A DNA stretch of 24,798 nt. Source: JAWXTP01 sp044433415 (GTDB lineage: Bacteria; Bacteroidota; Bacteroidia; Bacteroidales; Rikenellaceae). Below the pieces are notes generated by a model, which saw only the letters and a program-made list of their open reading frames with translations, was not told the DNA's origin and ran no database searches. Of this stretch, positions 24,621 through 24,798 are shown one piece after another. The first letter of the stretch is position 1. The number at the start of each line of letters is the position of its first letter. The stretch covers positions 1-24,798 of the forward strand of contig JAWXTP010000037.1 in NCBI GenBank assembly GCA_044433415.1, in the 5' to 3' direction. Both the position numbers and the translations under genes were made by a program.

Positions 24621-24798
24621 ATGCCAAAAATGAAATCAATTTCGGGAGCGAAAAAACGTTTTACGCTTACCGGCACCGGAAAAGTGAAAAGAAAACACGC
24701 TTTTAAAAGCCACATTCTAACTAAAAAGACTACAAAACAAAAACGTAACCTTACACACACAGGTATCGCTAAAGGTGCTGACGCTGTAACTATACGTG
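24621..24798 (+). CDS. rpmI: 50S ribosomal protein L35 (partial, cut by window end)
   Basis: The frame opens with MPKMKSISGAKKRFTLTGTG and stays open for 59 codons to the end of the window; L35 is usually about 65 residues, so only a few codons are missing. The basic composition and the KSHILTKKTTKQKRNL block are diagnostic of L35. It has its own strong promoter immediately after folC. In many bacteria rpmI follows infC and precedes rplT; infC is not upstream here, and rplT may lie beyond the window. Confidence 0.96.
   Translation, partial: MPKMKSISGAKKRFTLTGTGKVKRKHAFKSHILTKKTTKQKRNLTHTGIAKGADAVTIR

Overview
This is an ordinary chromosomal stretch of an AT-rich member of the Bacteroidetes, most likely order Bacteroidales. 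Three things point there. Promoters with the Bacteroidetes form TTTG-N19/20-TAnnTTTG precede the L31 and L35 genes. Start codons generally lack a Shine-Dalgarno sequence. The families DUF4837, type B L31, a TamB-like giant next to tsaD, and an MmdA-type carboxyltransferase with a stand-alone biotin carrier are typical of the group. I found no prophage, insertion sequence, CRISPR array, tRNA or rRNA.

Layout. 1-187: short repeats with no gene. 188-7900, minus strand: tamB, then ppk1 and ppx, which overlap by 4 bases and form a polyphosphate synthesis/degradation pair. 8079-9747, plus: tsaD and bioD, divergent from tamB. 9814-13597, minus: a DcaP-like outer-membrane porin, a secreted TPR protein and a DUF4837 lipoprotein, each apparently its own unit with a hairpin terminator. 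13930-15499, plus: a NodB polysaccharide deacetylase overlapping ubiX, then rpmE2 (L31) on its own promoter. 15686-20413, minus: mmdA and a biotin carrier, ispE, a META-domain lipoprotein, and the pyrE-SRPBCC pair. 20499-24798, plus: a Nudix hydrolase, an S9 lipoprotein peptidase, folC, and the start of rpmI (L35), cut by the window edge.

Functionally the window is mostly housekeeping: polyphosphate, t6A tRNA modification, biotin synthesis and use, isoprenoid (MEP), pyrimidine and folate synthesis, prenyl-FMN, two ribosomal proteins, and envelope proteins (TamB, porin, three lipoproteins).

The least explained features are non-coding. One is a family of related intergenic hairpins with a TTCTAA/TTAGAA core; two copies of 44 bp differ at only 5 positions. 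The other is a ten-unit, in-phase heptanucleotide array that begins exactly at the ppx stop codon and repeats TAG every 7 bases. I did not find a novel multi-gene system.
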